A stretch of DNA of 42,904 bases from an uncultured Bacilli bacterium (GCA_944363855.1 CALVVM010000080.1:1-42904); one strand, 5' to 3'. Positions 1 to 8,734 are shown, counted from the stretch's first letter. The notes: generated from the sequence alone by a model not told the origin. A program made the numbers and translations.

Positions 1-6
1 TTCCAT
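1..6 (-). CDS. Start of a leftward gene cut off by the window edge
   Basis: On the minus strand an ATG at 6-4 followed by GAA sits 8 bases after an AAAGGGAG ribosome-binding site, and a good promoter lies upstream. Only two codons are visible, so nothing can be said of the product from sequence. In Bacillus the genes after noc on this strand are soj (parA) and spo0J (parB), which is a guess from order only. Confidence 0.4.
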
Positions 7-39
7 ATACCAAACTCCCTTTAGTTTTAATGTATAAAC

Positions 40-68
40 ATTATATCAAAAGAACATTTGTTTGTAAA
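40..68 (-). promoter_or_regulatory. Promoter for the gene at the left edge
   Basis: Minus strand -35 TTTACA (68-63), 17-base spacer, -10 TATAAT (45-40). A Noc-type half-site GGGAAAT (79-85, plus strand) lies just upstream of the -35, so the same factor may act here. Confidence 0.5.
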
Positions 69-123
69 TAGAATTTGTGGGAAATTTTTGTGAAATTACC
101 AAGCACTTTCCTATTATATAAAA

Positions 124-149
124 AAAATAGAGAATTATTTCTCTATTTT
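124..149 (-). terminator. Intrinsic terminator of the noc-like gene
   Basis: Eleven-base stem AAAATAGAGAA / TTCTCTATTTT with a 4-base loop holding the stop codon, followed on the minus strand by a run of T. Confidence 0.8.
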
Positions 150-1676
150 GAAAATTACTTGATATAGATTTGATAAATCTATTTCTTCTACATCTATTTT
201 AAATCCTAATTGTTCTATCTTACTTGAACATTCTCTTATTGCATTTATTACTTCTTTAAAGTCTACTGCTGATGGCACTGTTCCATATTGTGGCATAACT
301 GGATCATATTGTTTAGAATAATCTGTAACAATAATTGGTTCAGGCATTTTAAATTCTGGAACCACAGGATCTACCGGTGATACTGTTGCTTCTGACGCAT
401 TTAAATTATTATCTCCAAAACTAAATAAATTTTCTGACTGTTGAGTCATTTCTATAGGTTGATTAACTACTGGTGACTCTATGATTGGAGCAGTAACAGG
501 AATTTCTGTCACTACTGGTGTAACTGGTTGGGCCTCTGGCATACTTGGAGCCTTTTCTGGCATTGGTGCTGATACTACATTTCCATTTGCATCAAATTGT
601 ATTCCGCCCATTGTTGGCATCTCTGGTACCACTTGTGTTGGTGCTACTATTGGTGTTTCCATTACTGGTGTAACTGGTTGGGCCTCTGGCATACTTGGAG
701 CCTTTTCTGGCATTGGTACTGATACTACATTTCCATTTGCGTCAAATTGTATTCCACCCATTGTTGGCATCTCTGGTACCACTGGTGTTGGTGCTACTAT
801 TGGTGTTTCCGTTACTGGTGTAACCGGTGTTGTATTAGCTCCACCAAATATATCAAAACTTGGAGCAACTGATTGTTGCACAGGTTCTGGAACTGTATTT
901 ATAACTGGTTGAGGAGATTGAGTATTTGATGGACCAAATATATCAAACCCTGTTGATGGTTGTGGATTTGTCTCAACAGCTGGCATACCAAACATATTAT
1001 TATTCATATCATTTTCCCCTTTTCTTATTATCTTTTGATTATCGTCGTCATCATTATCTTCTACTGATAGATTTTTTATTTTTTCAATTTCTTCATCTGT
1101 TCTTCTAACAGTTAATCTATCACTTATTATTCTATCTAACATTTCATTTTGTTGTTTTGAATTAGTTAATTTTAATAGTGATCTTGCATGTCGCTCAGAT
1201 ATTTTATTTTCAAGAAGTGCTTCTTGGACTTCATCAGAAAGATTTAATAATCTTATCTTATTGGCAACTGCAGATTGACTCTTACCTAATTTAGAAGCTA
1301 GATTTTCTTGAGTTATATATCCCATATCAAGGATTTTTTTATAACTTAATGCTTCTTCTATAGGAGTTAAATTTTTTCTTTGTATATTTTCTATAAGCGC
1401 TATTTCTGCACTATCTTTATCATTTAAGTTTTTAACAATTACTGGCACTGTATCTTTTCCAGCAAGTACACTTGCTTTATATCTTCTTTCTCCAGCAATT
1501 ATTTCGTATTTATCTCCGATAGTTCTTACTACTAAAGGTTGGATAACACCATGTTCTTTTATTGAATCAGATAATTCTAATATTTCTTCTTCATCAAATT
1601 GTATTCTTGGTTGAAATCTATTAGGTAATATTTCATTGATATCTACTTCTATTACCCTAGATGAATTATCATACAT
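135..1676 (-). CDS. noc: Noc-like nucleoid occlusion protein (ParB family) with long repetitive C-terminal extension
   Basis: DNA-binding CTPase-family protein that in Bacillus keeps cell division away from the nucleoid. Residues 8-200 are ParB-like: NRFQPR (19-24), the CTP-binding GERR motif (62-65), ENIQR (96-100) and a helix-turn-helix (about 125-146). The four residues that separate Noc from ParB specificity read Q134, K140, N145 and R162, against Q, K, K, R in Noc and R, T, A, G in Caulobacter ParB. The gene lies directly after mnmG-rsmG, the noc position in Bacillus. Oddities: it starts without the N-terminal amphipathic membrane helix of Bacillus Noc, and residues about 205-513 are Pro/Val-rich and low complexity, with two 50-residue repeats and FDIFG-type motifs. 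The last 45 residues look structured. It is 513 aa against about 283 for B. subtilis Noc. The AGGAGG site fixes the start. Confidence 0.8.
   Translation of the reverse strand: MYDNSSRVIEVDINEILPNRFQPRIQFDEEEILELSDSIKEHGVIQPLVVRTIGDKYEIIAGERRYKASVLAGKDTVPVIVKNLNDKDSAEIALIENIQRKNLTPIEEALSYKKILDMGYITQENLASKLGKSQSAVANKIRLLNLSDEVQEALLENKISERHARSLLKLTNSKQQNEMLDRIISDRLTVRRTDEEIEKIKNLSVEDNDDDDNQKIIRKGENDMNNNMFGMPAVETNPQPSTGFDIFGPSNTQSPQPVINTVPEPVQQSVAPSFDIFGGANTTPVTPVTETPIVAPTPVVPEMPTMGGIQFDANGNVVSVPMPEKAPSMPEAQPVTPVMETPIVAPTQVVPEMPTMGGIQFDANGNVVSAPMPEKAPSMPEAQPVTPVVTEIPVTAPIIESPVVNQPIEMTQQSENLFSFGDNNLNASEATVSPVDPVVPEFKMPEPIIVTDYSKQYDPVMPQYGTVPSAVDFKEVINAIRECSSKIEQLGFKIDVEEIDLSNLYQVIFKIEK
514..813 (-). 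repeat. Two tandem 150-bp repeats inside noc
   Basis: Two nearly identical 150-base units (514-663 and 664-813), with the beginning of a third at 814. Each encodes 50 residues including the motif MGGIQFDANGNVVS. The period is a multiple of three, so copy-number change would keep the frame. Confidence 0.9.
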
Positions 1677-1705
1677 GATATCCCTCCTTTTTATTCTTCA
1701 CTATC

Positions 1706-1734
1706 ATTCTACAACATTTTGGGAAATAATGCAA
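1706..1734 (-). promoter_or_regulatory. Promoter of noc with a Noc half-site in its spacer
   Basis: Minus strand -35 TTGCAT (1734-1729), 17-base spacer, -10 TAGAAT (1711-1706). The spacer contains TATTTCCCAAA, half of the Noc-binding palindrome, which suggests autoregulation. Confidence 0.55.
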
Positions 1735-1773
1735 TAAGTTTGGGAAATATTTAAAAATATTTTTGGGAAATAA
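1715..1773. promoter_or_regulatory. Three Noc-type half-sites upstream of noc
   Basis: TTTGGGAAATA occurs with GGGAAAT starting at 1721, 1742 and 1765, spaced 21 and 23 bases, about two helical turns. GGGAAAT is one arm of the Noc site ATTTCCCGGGAAAT. Further half-sites are at 1832 and 2002 inside rsmG. Binding is inferred. Confidence 0.55.
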
Positions 1774-1783
1774 TATAAAATAA

Positions 1784-1812
1784 AAAGAAAACCTATTATA
1801 AAGGTTTCTTTT
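1784..1812 (-). terminator. Terminator of mnmG-rsmG
   Basis: Imperfect stem AAAGAAAACC / GGTTTCTTT overlapping the rsmG stop, with a T-rich run on the minus strand. It separates rsmG from the noc promoter. Confidence 0.6.
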
Positions 1813-2497
1813 TTATCTCACTATATTTTCTGGGAAATAATTTTGAAGTTGATTTTTCTTTTTTTATTTTTATTAAACTTCTATTACTTTCTTCTATTGG
1901 TAATTTAAATTTTACAATATTTCTCAAAGAGCAATCTAATTTTTTTATTGCATTACTATAATCAGGTTCATTTTCTATATTACCTTTCATAGCGATGAAG
2001 TATTTCCCAATTTTTACTAAATTAATACCTAATTCTAAAAGAATGTTTAGAGGCGCTACTGCTCTAGCAGTTACTACATCAAATTTTTCTTTATTAGCAA
2101 CTGCATATTCTTCTATTCTAGAATGAATAGCTGTTATATTTTCTAAACCTAATTCTTTTATAACTATATTTAAAAAATTTATTCTCTTATTTAATGAATC
2201 TATTAAAACAATATTTAAATTAGGATAAAATATTTTTATAACAATACCTGGAAAACCTGCTCCACTACCTAAATCACATAAACTATTTTCTTTATTTAAA
2301 TCTATTATTTTTGATATAGTAAGTGAATCATAGAAATGTTTTAAATATACTTCATCTTTTTCTGTAATACCAGTTAAATTAATCACTTTATTGTATTCAA
2401 TTAGAAGTTCGTAATATTTTTCTAATTGATTTAATTTTTTATCAGTTATTTCTATACCAAGATTTTCTACTTCTTCAATAAATCTATCTTTGTTCAT
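1796..2497 (-). CDS. rsmG: 16S rRNA (guanine527-N7)-methyltransferase RsmG (GidB)
   Basis: SAM-dependent enzyme that methylates G527 of 16S rRNA (E. coli numbering). Visible family motifs are NLTGI (40-44), HFYDSL (54-59), the SAM-binding loop DLGSGAGFPG (75-84) and TARAVAPL (about 143). The length of 233 aa is normal. Its start overlaps the end of mnmG by 14 bases, so the two are co-transcribed and probably translationally coupled, as in many bacteria. A terminator follows, before noc. Confidence 0.95.
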   Translation of the reverse strand: MNKDRFIEEVENLGIEITDKKLNQLEKYYELLIEYNKVINLTGITEKDEVYLKHFYDSLTISKIIDLNKENSLCDLGSGAGFPGIVIKIFYPNLNIVLIDSLNKRINFLNIVIKELGLENITAIHSRIEEYAVANKEKFDVVTARAVAPLNILLELGINLVKIGKYFIAMKGNIENEPDYSNAIKKLDCSLRNIVKFKLPIEESNRSLIKIKKEKSTSKLFPRKYSEIKKKPL

Positions 2498-4355
2498 AAA
2501 AATATTCCTTCTTTATATATACCATTATTAAAGATATATCTGCTGGATTTACTCCACTAATTCTTAAAGCTTGTCCTATTGATGTAGGTCTTATTTGATT
2601 TAATTTTTGTTTTGCCTCACTTGCAAGATTATGTATTTTATCATAATCTATATCTTCTGGTATTTTTTTATTATCTAAATCTACCATTTTATTAGCTTCT
2701 TCTACTGCTTTTTTAATATATCCTTCATATTTAATATTTATTTCTACTTGCTCTAGTATTTCATTTGAATATTCTTTTTCTATATATTTAGTTAAATTTT
2801 CTAATTTTACTTCTGGTCTTTTTATAAAATTATATAAACTTATCCCATCTTTTAATTCAGGTAAACCAATACTTGTTAAATATTCATTAGTTTCAACTTT
2901 TGGAGTAAGTTTTATATTTTTTAAAGATTCTGTTAATTCTTCTATTTCTTTTTTCTTATTCTCAAACTTATCATATCTTTCCTGATCTACTAAACCAACT
3001 TGATAACCATAATTTCTAAGTCTCATATCTGCATTATCATGTCTTAAAAGTAATCTATATTCAGCACGAGAAGTTAATAATCTATAAGGATCTATTATTC
3101 CCTTAGTTACTAAATCATCTATTAAAACTCCTATATATGCTTCATTTCTTTTAAGTATTAAAGGTTCTTTTCCTTCTAGTTTTAATGATGCATTTATACC
3201 AGCAATTAAACCTTGACAAGCAGCTTCTTCATATCCACTTGTTCCATTTATTTGCCCAGCAGTAAATAGATTTTCTATTACTTTAGTTTCTAATGATTGT
3301 TTTAATTGTTTTGAATCAATAGCATCATACTCTATAGCATAAGCATATTTATTTATTATTGCATTTTCTAACCCTGGTAAACTATGCACCATTCTTTCTT
3401 GTACATCCTTAGGCATACTTGTTGAAAAACCTTGAATATAAATATCATCATAATAAATACTTTCTGGCTCTAAAAATAATTGATGTCTTTCTTTATCAGC
3501 AAATCTAACTACCTTATCTTCTATAGATGGACAATATCTTGGACCTACACCTTTTATATCATCAAGACCACCATACATACTTGATTTATTTAAATTTTCT
3601 CTTATTATTTCATGTGTTTCTGGTTGAGTATAAATCAAATGGCATGGTATTTGTTTATCTTTGTCATAATAAATTTCATTATCAAAACTAAATGTCCAAT
3701 TTTTATCATCACCATATTCTACTTTAGTTTTTGAATAATCTATTGAACTTTTTTCTATTCTTTGAGGAGTACCTGTTTTAAGTCTTATAATATTAAATCC
3801 ATATTCTTTTAATTTTTCACTCAAATGATTACTAGGCTTTTCTCCATGTGGACCTTGTCTAGTTCTAGTATCTCCTATTAATATATCTGCTTTTAAGTAT
3901 GTTCCTGTTGTAAGTATTACTGCATCACTATATATTTCTATTCCATCTTCTAACCTTATACCTTTTATCTTATTATCTTCAACAATTAAATCTTCTACTA
4001 TTGCTTCTTTTATTTCTAAGTTAGGTGTGCTATTTAATGTTTCAATCATATTTTTAGGGTATGTTATTTTATCGGCTTGAGCTCTTAGTGCCCTAACAGC
4101 AGGACCTTTTGCACTGTTAAGCATCTTTATTTGTAGTAAACTTTTATCAGCATTACGACCCATTTCTCCACCTAATGCATCTATTTCTCTTACTACAATA
4201 CCTTTCGCACTTCCACCTATTGATGGATTACAAGGCATGTCTGCTATATTTTTTATATTACCTGTTACAAGTAATGTTTTATGTCCTTTACGAGCACAAG
4301 CTAAACTTGCTTCACACCCAGCATGACCTCCACCTACTACTATAATTTCATACAT
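2484..4355 (-). CDS. mnmG: tRNA uridine-5-carboxymethylaminomethyl synthesis enzyme MnmG (GidA)
   Basis: FAD-dependent partner of MnmE in modifying U34 of tRNAs that read codons ending in A or G. The N-terminus MYEIIVVGGGHAG is the FAD dinucleotide-binding fold, followed by CNPSIGG, KGPAVRALRAQADK and the C-terminal TSRAEYRLLLRHDNADMR motif. I start at 4355 (ATG with AGGTGAT upstream), because the ten extra residues upstream match nothing in the family. That gives 623 aa, the usual length. It is first in the mnmG-rsmG pair, while mnmE lies about 1 kb upstream as a separate unit. Confidence 0.96.
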   Translation of the reverse strand: MYEIIVVGGGHAGCEASLACARKGHKTLLVTGNIKNIADMPCNPSIGGSAKGIVVREIDALGGEMGRNADKSLLQIKMLNSAKGPAVRALRAQADKITYPKNMIETLNSTPNLEIKEAIVEDLIVEDNKIKGIRLEDGIEIYSDAVILTTGTYLKADILIGDTRTRQGPHGEKPSNHLSEKLKEYGFNIIRLKTGTPQRIEKSSIDYSKTKVEYGDDKNWTFSFDNEIYYDKDKQIPCHLIYTQPETHEIIRENLNKSSMYGGLDDIKGVGPRYCPSIEDKVVRFADKERHQLFLEPESIYYDDIYIQGFSTSMPKDVQERMVHSLPGLENAIINKYAYAIEYDAIDSKQLKQSLETKVIENLFTAGQINGTSGYEEAACQGLIAGINASLKLEGKEPLILKRNEAYIGVLIDDLVTKGIIDPYRLLTSRAEYRLLLRHDNADMRLRNYGYQVGLVDQERYDKFENKKKEIEELTESLKNIKLTPKVETNEYLTSIGLPELKDGISLYNFIKRPEVKLENLTKYIEKEYSNEILEQVEINIKYEGYIKKAVEEANKMVDLDNKKIPEDIDYDKIHNLASEAKQKLNQIRPTSIGQALRISGVNPADISLIMVYIKKEYFYEQR

Positions 4356-4438
4356 ATTATCACCTAACTTTCGTGTTTCTTGCAATATTATACTATCTTT
4401 TTTTTATTTTAACAATAAATATTTTTTTAAATAAAAAA

Positions 4439-4457
4439 AGTATACACTAAGTATACT
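4439..4457 (-). terminator. Terminator after the unknown gene pair
   Basis: Perfect 7-base stem AGTATAC / GTATACT with loop ACTAA and a following T run on the minus strand. Confidence 0.75.
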
Positions 4458-4749
4458 AAATTTTTTCTACTAAATCTGCTACACCTGATGAAAAATCACA
4501 AATAGAATTTTGTATTGAATTGATAAATACTATAATTGCTTCTGAAAAATCATCTTCTGTATAATTACTGTTTTCTAAATCTAAAAGTTCTTTATTAGTT
4601 ATTAATTCATTTTTTATACCTGCAGTTTCACATAAATTATTTGTAAATCCAGATAAAAGTTTTAGTTGGTCATAAATTATTTTTTGTTTTTCTTTCAATG
4701 ATAGATTCTTAAAATAATCCATATATTCTTGAAAATTTTCATTATTCAT
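4456..4749 (-). CDS. Hypothetical protein, 97 aa
   Basis: Not recognised. Small, acidic, soluble-looking helical protein with no membrane segment or signal peptide. The start has an AGGTGATA ribosome-binding site and a terminator follows. It begins 4 bases after the 168-aa gene, so the two form an operon between mnmE and mnmG, where no gene lies in Bacillus. Confidence 0.7.
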   Translation of the reverse strand: MNNENFQEYMDYFKNLSLKEKQKIIYDQLKLLSGFTNNLCETAGIKNELITNKELLDLENSNYTEDDFSEAIIVFINSIQNSICDFSSGVADLVEKI

Positions 4750-4753
4750 ATTA

Positions 4754-5260
4754 TCACCTAAATAATTTATTTAATTCTTCACTTACTTGTTCCTGTTGTT
4801 GTTCATTTAATTGATTTGCAGCTTTATTCCATAGTTGTTGAAATTTTTTATATTGTCCATTCATTTTTGCAATAGTTTGTTTTAATTTTCCCATCGCAAA
4901 AAATCTGTGTTGAGCATCATATCTAGCAGCAAGTGCTTGAGATTTTGTTTCCATCTCTTTTCCACCAGCTGTATACCCGTACTTTGGTATTTGACTTTCT
5001 CTTATAAATTCTTGTCTTTCTCTTTCTGCTTGAGCATTTTTTGCATAATTTTCTATTTTTCTATCTAATTCTTTTATTTCATCTATAAGTCTATAAGCTT
5101 TACTTGTGTCAGTATATTCATTATAAGAATACGAATCTGATTTATGTTGATCTTGGATTCCAGCAGCCCAAGGAGTTGATCCATGTTTTTTTATTGTTAT
5201 TTTTTCAAGATCATATTCAGCTTGTCTTTTTCTGTTTTTTAAACTTTCTAAACTCTCCAT
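4754..5260 (-). CDS. Hypothetical coiled-coil protein, 168 aa
   Basis: Not recognised. Rich in K, E and Q, with heptad-like stretches at about 1-22, 55-85 and 120-165, so probably a soluble coiled coil. A Gly/Ser/Tyr-rich loop (about 26-50) and the segment IPKYGYTAGGKEMETK (about 92-107) look conserved rather than random. AGGAGG precedes the ATG. First gene of a two-gene operon with the 97-aa protein. No signal peptide or membrane segment. Confidence 0.7.
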   Translation of the reverse strand: MESLESLKNRKRQAEYDLEKITIKKHGSTPWAAGIQDQHKSDSYSYNEYTDTSKAYRLIDEIKELDRKIENYAKNAQAERERQEFIRESQIPKYGYTAGGKEMETKSQALAARYDAQHRFFAMGKLKQTIAKMNGQYKKFQQLWNKAANQLNEQQQEQVSEELNKLFR

Positions 5261-5328
5261 ATATTAACCTCCTATTATTACTTTAAGTTTAGCACGTTTT
5301 TATTTTAAATACAAAACTTTTAAAAAAA

Positions 5329-5346
5329 ATACACTTTTAAGTGTAT
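5329..5346 (-). terminator. Terminator of mnmE
   Basis: Stem ATACACTT / AAGTGTAT with a 2-base loop, followed by eight T on the minus strand. Confidence 0.7.
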
Positions 5347-5363
5347 AAAAAGTGTAAATTTTA

Positions 5364-6713
5364 TTATTTTCCTAAACAAAATTGACTAAATAATTGATCT
5401 ATAAGTTCATCAGTGTATGTCTCACCTATTATTTCTCCAAGTGTAGACCACATTTGTTTCAAATCTATTTCTACCATATCTACTGGCATATTATTTTTAA
5501 TACCTGTTTTAACTGCATCTAAACTTTCTAATGATTTTTTTAGAAGTGATATTGAACGAGCACTACTTAGATAAGTATAATCATTTTGTTCTATTTGTTC
5601 TAAATTAAACATTTCTTTAATCTTATTTCTTAATTCATCAATGCCAACATTATCTTTTACTGACATTTGAATATAATTTGATAATTCATTTAAATCAAGT
5701 TTATTTTCTAAATCTATTTTGTTAACTATTACTATATGATTTTTATCTTTAATTTTTTCTAATATTTCTTTTTCTTCTTTAATTAATTCTTCATTATTAT
5801 TTAAAACATATAATATTAAGTCAGCTTCATTTATTAAATCAAGACTTTTCTTAACTCCTATACTTTCTACTACATCATCAGTTTTTCTAATACCTGCTGT
5901 ATCTATCATATTAAGAACTATTCCATCTATTTGAACATTTCCTTCTACAATATCTCTTGTAGTTCCGGCTATATCAGTAACAATAGCTTTCTCTTCATTA
6001 AGAAGTCTATTTAATATACTACTTTTTCCTACGTTAGGACTTCCTATTATTATTGTTTTAATTCCTTCTTTAATTAATTTACTATCTTCTGAATGTCTTA
6101 ATATGTTTTTTATTTCTTTTTCTATTGAATCTATATTAGTTAAAATCATACTATTATTCATTTCTTCTATATCTTCATATTCTGGATAATCTATATTAAC
6201 TTCTATATTAGCTAAAATTTCTATTACCTTTTGTCTTAAATCTTTAATAAGTTTAGATACTTCACCATTTACTTGACTTATAGCAAGTTTTCTAGATTTC
6301 TCAGTTTTAGAATTTATTAAATCCATTACCCCTTCTGCTTCTATTAAATCTATTCTACCATTTAAGAAAGCTCTTTTAGTAAATTCTCCGGGTTCAGCAA
6401 GTCTACATCCATTAAGTAATAATAACTCCAATACTTTATTTGTTATAGCTATACCACCATGAGTATTTATTTCTACTACATCCTCTCTAGTAAAGGTTTT
6501 TGGAGCACGCATTATACTTACTAAAACTTCATCTATTATATTTTCATTATCTATAATATGTCCATAAGTTATAGTATGACTATCTACTTTAGTTAAATCT
6601 TTTCCTTTAAATATTTTTTTAACTATATTTATTGAATCATTTCCACTTACTCTTATTATAGATATAGCACCTACACCCATTGTAGTTGAAATTGCAGCTA
6701 TTGTATCATTCAT
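5364..6713 (-). CDS. mnmE: tRNA modification GTPase MnmE (TrmE)
   Basis: GTPase that acts with MnmG on tRNA U34. It has the N-terminal folate-binding domain (about 1-120), a helical domain interrupted by the G domain with P-loop GSPNVGKS (224-231), TTRD (251-254), DTAG (271-274) and NKID, and the C-terminal FCLGK holding the conserved cysteine. I start at 6713 (MNDTIAAIST) rather than six codons upstream, because that ATG matches the family and has GGAAGTGAT before it. The 449 aa are normal. It stands alone, with its own terminator and the jag terminator upstream. Confidence 0.96.
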   Translation of the reverse strand: MNDTIAAISTTMGVGAISIIRVSGNDSINIVKKIFKGKDLTKVDSHTITYGHIIDNENIIDEVLVSIMRAPKTFTREDVVEINTHGGIAITNKVLELLLLNGCRLAEPGEFTKRAFLNGRIDLIEAEGVMDLINSKTEKSRKLAISQVNGEVSKLIKDLRQKVIEILANIEVNIDYPEYEDIEEMNNSMILTNIDSIEKEIKNILRHSEDSKLIKEGIKTIIIGSPNVGKSSILNRLLNEEKAIVTDIAGTTRDIVEGNVQIDGIVLNMIDTAGIRKTDDVVESIGVKKSLDLINEADLILYVLNNNEELIKEEKEILEKIKDKNHIVIVNKIDLENKLDLNELSNYIQMSVKDNVGIDELRNKIKEMFNLEQIEQNDYTYLSSARSISLLKKSLESLDAVKTGIKNNMPVDMVEIDLKQMWSTLGEIIGETYTDELIDQLFSQFCLGK

Positions 6714-6758
6714 ATAATCACTTCCCAACACGTATATAATATCAAAAAAATAAAAAAA

Positions 6759-6778
6759 AATATACCTTTTGGTATATT
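6759..6778 (-). terminator. Terminator of the rpmH-rnpA-yidC-jag cluster
   Basis: Stem AATATACC / GGTATATT with loop TTTT and a T run on the minus strand, overlapping the jag stop codon. Confidence 0.75.
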
Positions 6779-7373
6779 ATTTTTCTACATATCTAATTAC
6801 TACATATCTTTCTGGTTCTTCACCGAAACTTTCAGTTTCAATATTGTAGTATTCACTAGATACTGAATGAACTATTCTTCTTTGATATGAATTCATTGGA
6901 TCTAATTTTACTTCATCTTTTGATTTCATAACATCATTTATTATATTTTTAATATTTTTTTCAAAGAATCTTTCTCTTTTTACTTTGTAATTAGAAGCAT
7001 CTAAATTAACTTTTACATTGAATTTAATTTGATTACTAAGTGCTTGTCTAAGTAATACTTGTAAAGATTTTAATGTTCTTCCTTCTTTTCCAATTAATAT
7101 TGGATTATTATTTGAAAACATTTTAGCAGTAAATATTCCATCTTCTTCTGTTATTTCAATACGTGCTTTAACTCCCATATCTGTAGTAGTTTTAGTTAAA
7201 AATTCATTTATATATTCTTCTACATCTGATTTTTTAACTACTTCCATATGATATGCATTTTCTTCTTCATATTCTTTTGTTAAGATTTCATTATTATAAA
7301 CATCTAATTCTTCTAAACATTTAATTCTACAGTTTTCTTCTGTATCACTTTCAAATTTATAAACTTTTACCAT
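6777..7373 (-). CDS. jag: RNA-binding protein Jag/KhpB (SpoIIIJ-associated)
   Basis: Jag (KhpB) binds RNA and affects cell division and elongation in Gram-positive bacteria. The sequence has an N-terminal Jag-type region (1-50), a KH domain with GKEG (95-98) and a C-terminal R3H domain with RRIVH (165-169). It follows yidC by one base, the conserved gene order. The 198 aa are typical of a short form. Confidence 0.92.
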   Translation of the reverse strand: MVKVYKFESDTEENCRIKCLEELDVYNNEILTKEYEEENAYHMEVVKKSDVEEYINEFLTKTTTDMGVKARIEITEEDGIFTAKMFSNNNPILIGKEGRTLKSLQVLLRQALSNQIKFNVKVNLDASNYKVKRERFFEKNIKNIINDVMKSKDEVKLDPMNSYQRRIVHSVSSEYYNIETESFGEEPERYVVIRYVEK

Positions 7374-7374
7374 A

Positions 7375-8370
7375 TTATTTATTTCCTTTCTTAACTAGTA
7401 AGTTTTGACCAATCCCTAATAAACTATTAACCACCCAATATATAATGATTGCAACTGACATACTAAATGAAGTTACAAATATCATTACTACCATTATATT
7501 AAACATCATATTCATTTGTTTAATTTGATTATTTGGTTGAGCTGTTTTATTCATTTTAAATGAGAAATATGTAACAAGTCCAACTATTACTGGTAATATT
7601 AAGTAATACCAATCACCTTGTCCTGCAGCTGCAAGTGGTGTAATTCCCATATGAAAACCTAAGAACTTACCTTCAAAAAGAAGTGGTAAACGATATAAAG
7701 CTTCATAGAATGCAAAGAATATAGGAATTTGTAAGAAACTAGTTAAACATCCAGACATAGGATTTATTTTATATTCTTTATAAACAGCCATCATTTCATT
7801 AGATTTCATCATCATTGATTCTTGATCTGTTTTACCTGCATATTTTTTTTCAATCTTATTTAATTTAGGTTGAACTTTTTTTATTACTTCACTTTGTTTT
7901 AATGATTTATATGTTAATGGGAATAATACTAATTTAATTAATATTGTTATTAATACGATTGCTAAACCATAATTTTTAACTAATTTTCCTAATTGTACAA
8001 TTACCCAAGCTAAAGGTTTAACAAATATACTTGTCCAAATTGATTCATATCCACCTGATGTAATAGACATTTCAGTACATACAGGTAATTCTTCTATATC
8101 TAGAAGTTTATCAACTTGTTTTTTATGTTCTTTTTTAGATATTTCTCCATCTTCCAATAATTTATCTAAATCATTTTTCTTTTCTTCTATTGCTTCTTCG
8201 TATGTATCTTTTAAATCTACTGGTTTACATAAAATATTTTCTACTAATGTTTGTTTTGTTGTTTCATCTTGGATTACTTTTCCTTCTGCATCTTTAAATT
8301 GCTTAGTACATCCAGTAATTAAAAACATTAAAGCAATTACTACTATTAATAATTTTTTATTTTTTTTCAT
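7375..8370 (-). CDS. yidC: Membrane protein insertase YidC (lipoprotein form)
   Basis: Inserts membrane proteins alone or with SecYEG. It has a lipoprotein signal peptide ending in LITGC (Cys21), an extracellular acidic stretch (about 35-95) and the conserved five-helix core starting near residue 118, including the Gram-positive-type core without the large periplasmic domain. Length 331 aa. Its start overlaps the end of rnpA by 14 bases and jag follows at once. B. subtilis calls this gene spoIIIJ, which is also needed for sporulation. No MifM-like sensor gene is visible nearby. Confidence 0.95.
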   Translation of the reverse strand: MKKNKKLLIVVIALMFLITGCTKQFKDAEGKVIQDETTKQTLVENILCKPVDLKDTYEEAIEEKKNDLDKLLEDGEISKKEHKKQVDKLLDIEELPVCTEMSITSGGYESIWTSIFVKPLAWVIVQLGKLVKNYGLAIVLITILIKLVLFPLTYKSLKQSEVIKKVQPKLNKIEKKYAGKTDQESMMMKSNEMMAVYKEYKINPMSGCLTSFLQIPIFFAFYEALYRLPLLFEGKFLGFHMGITPLAAAGQGDWYYLILPVIVGLVTYFSFKMNKTAQPNNQIKQMNMMFNIMVVMIFVTSFSMSVAIIIYWVVNSLLGIGQNLLVKKGNK

Positions 8371-8707
8371 CTGTTTTCTCCTTTATTATATTTAAGTTAT
8401 TTAAGGCAATTAATAAATTATTTTCCTTTTCTTCATAAGTTCTTTCATTAATTCCCCTACCAACTATTATAATACAATTGAAATTATTTTGATAGTCTTT
8501 TTTATCAATTATAGATTTTAATTGTCTTTTAATTTTATTTCTATTAACTGCATTTCCTATTTTTTTACCTACAGATAATCCAAACTTATATAAATCATTA
8601 GTATTTCTTTCTATATATATAATATAGTCTTTATATTTATATGGTTTGTTGCCTTTTATTATTCTATCAAAATCTCGACTATTTTTTAAAATATTGATTT
8701 TTTTCAT
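8357..8707 (-). CDS. rnpA: Ribonuclease P protein component
   Basis: Small basic protein that helps RNase P RNA cleave tRNA 5' leaders. The family RNR motif is present as RNKIKRQLK (56-64). The 116 aa are normal. It lies 49 bases after rpmH with a terminator-like hairpin between, and overlaps yidC. Confidence 0.95.
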   Translation of the reverse strand: MKKINILKNSRDFDRIIKGNKPYKYKDYIIYIERNTNDLYKFGLSVGKKIGNAVNRNKIKRQLKSIIDKKDYQNNFNCIIIVGRGINERTYEEKENNLLIALNNLNIIKEKTDEKK

Positions 8708-8734
8708 TTACTCACCTACTTTGTAAAAATAAAA

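Noticed and set aside
481-912. 143-aa rightward ORF rich in Gly, Thr and Val
   Set aside because: It is the antisense shadow of the repetitive noc tail. It has no ribosome-binding site, and its repeats mirror the noc repeats.
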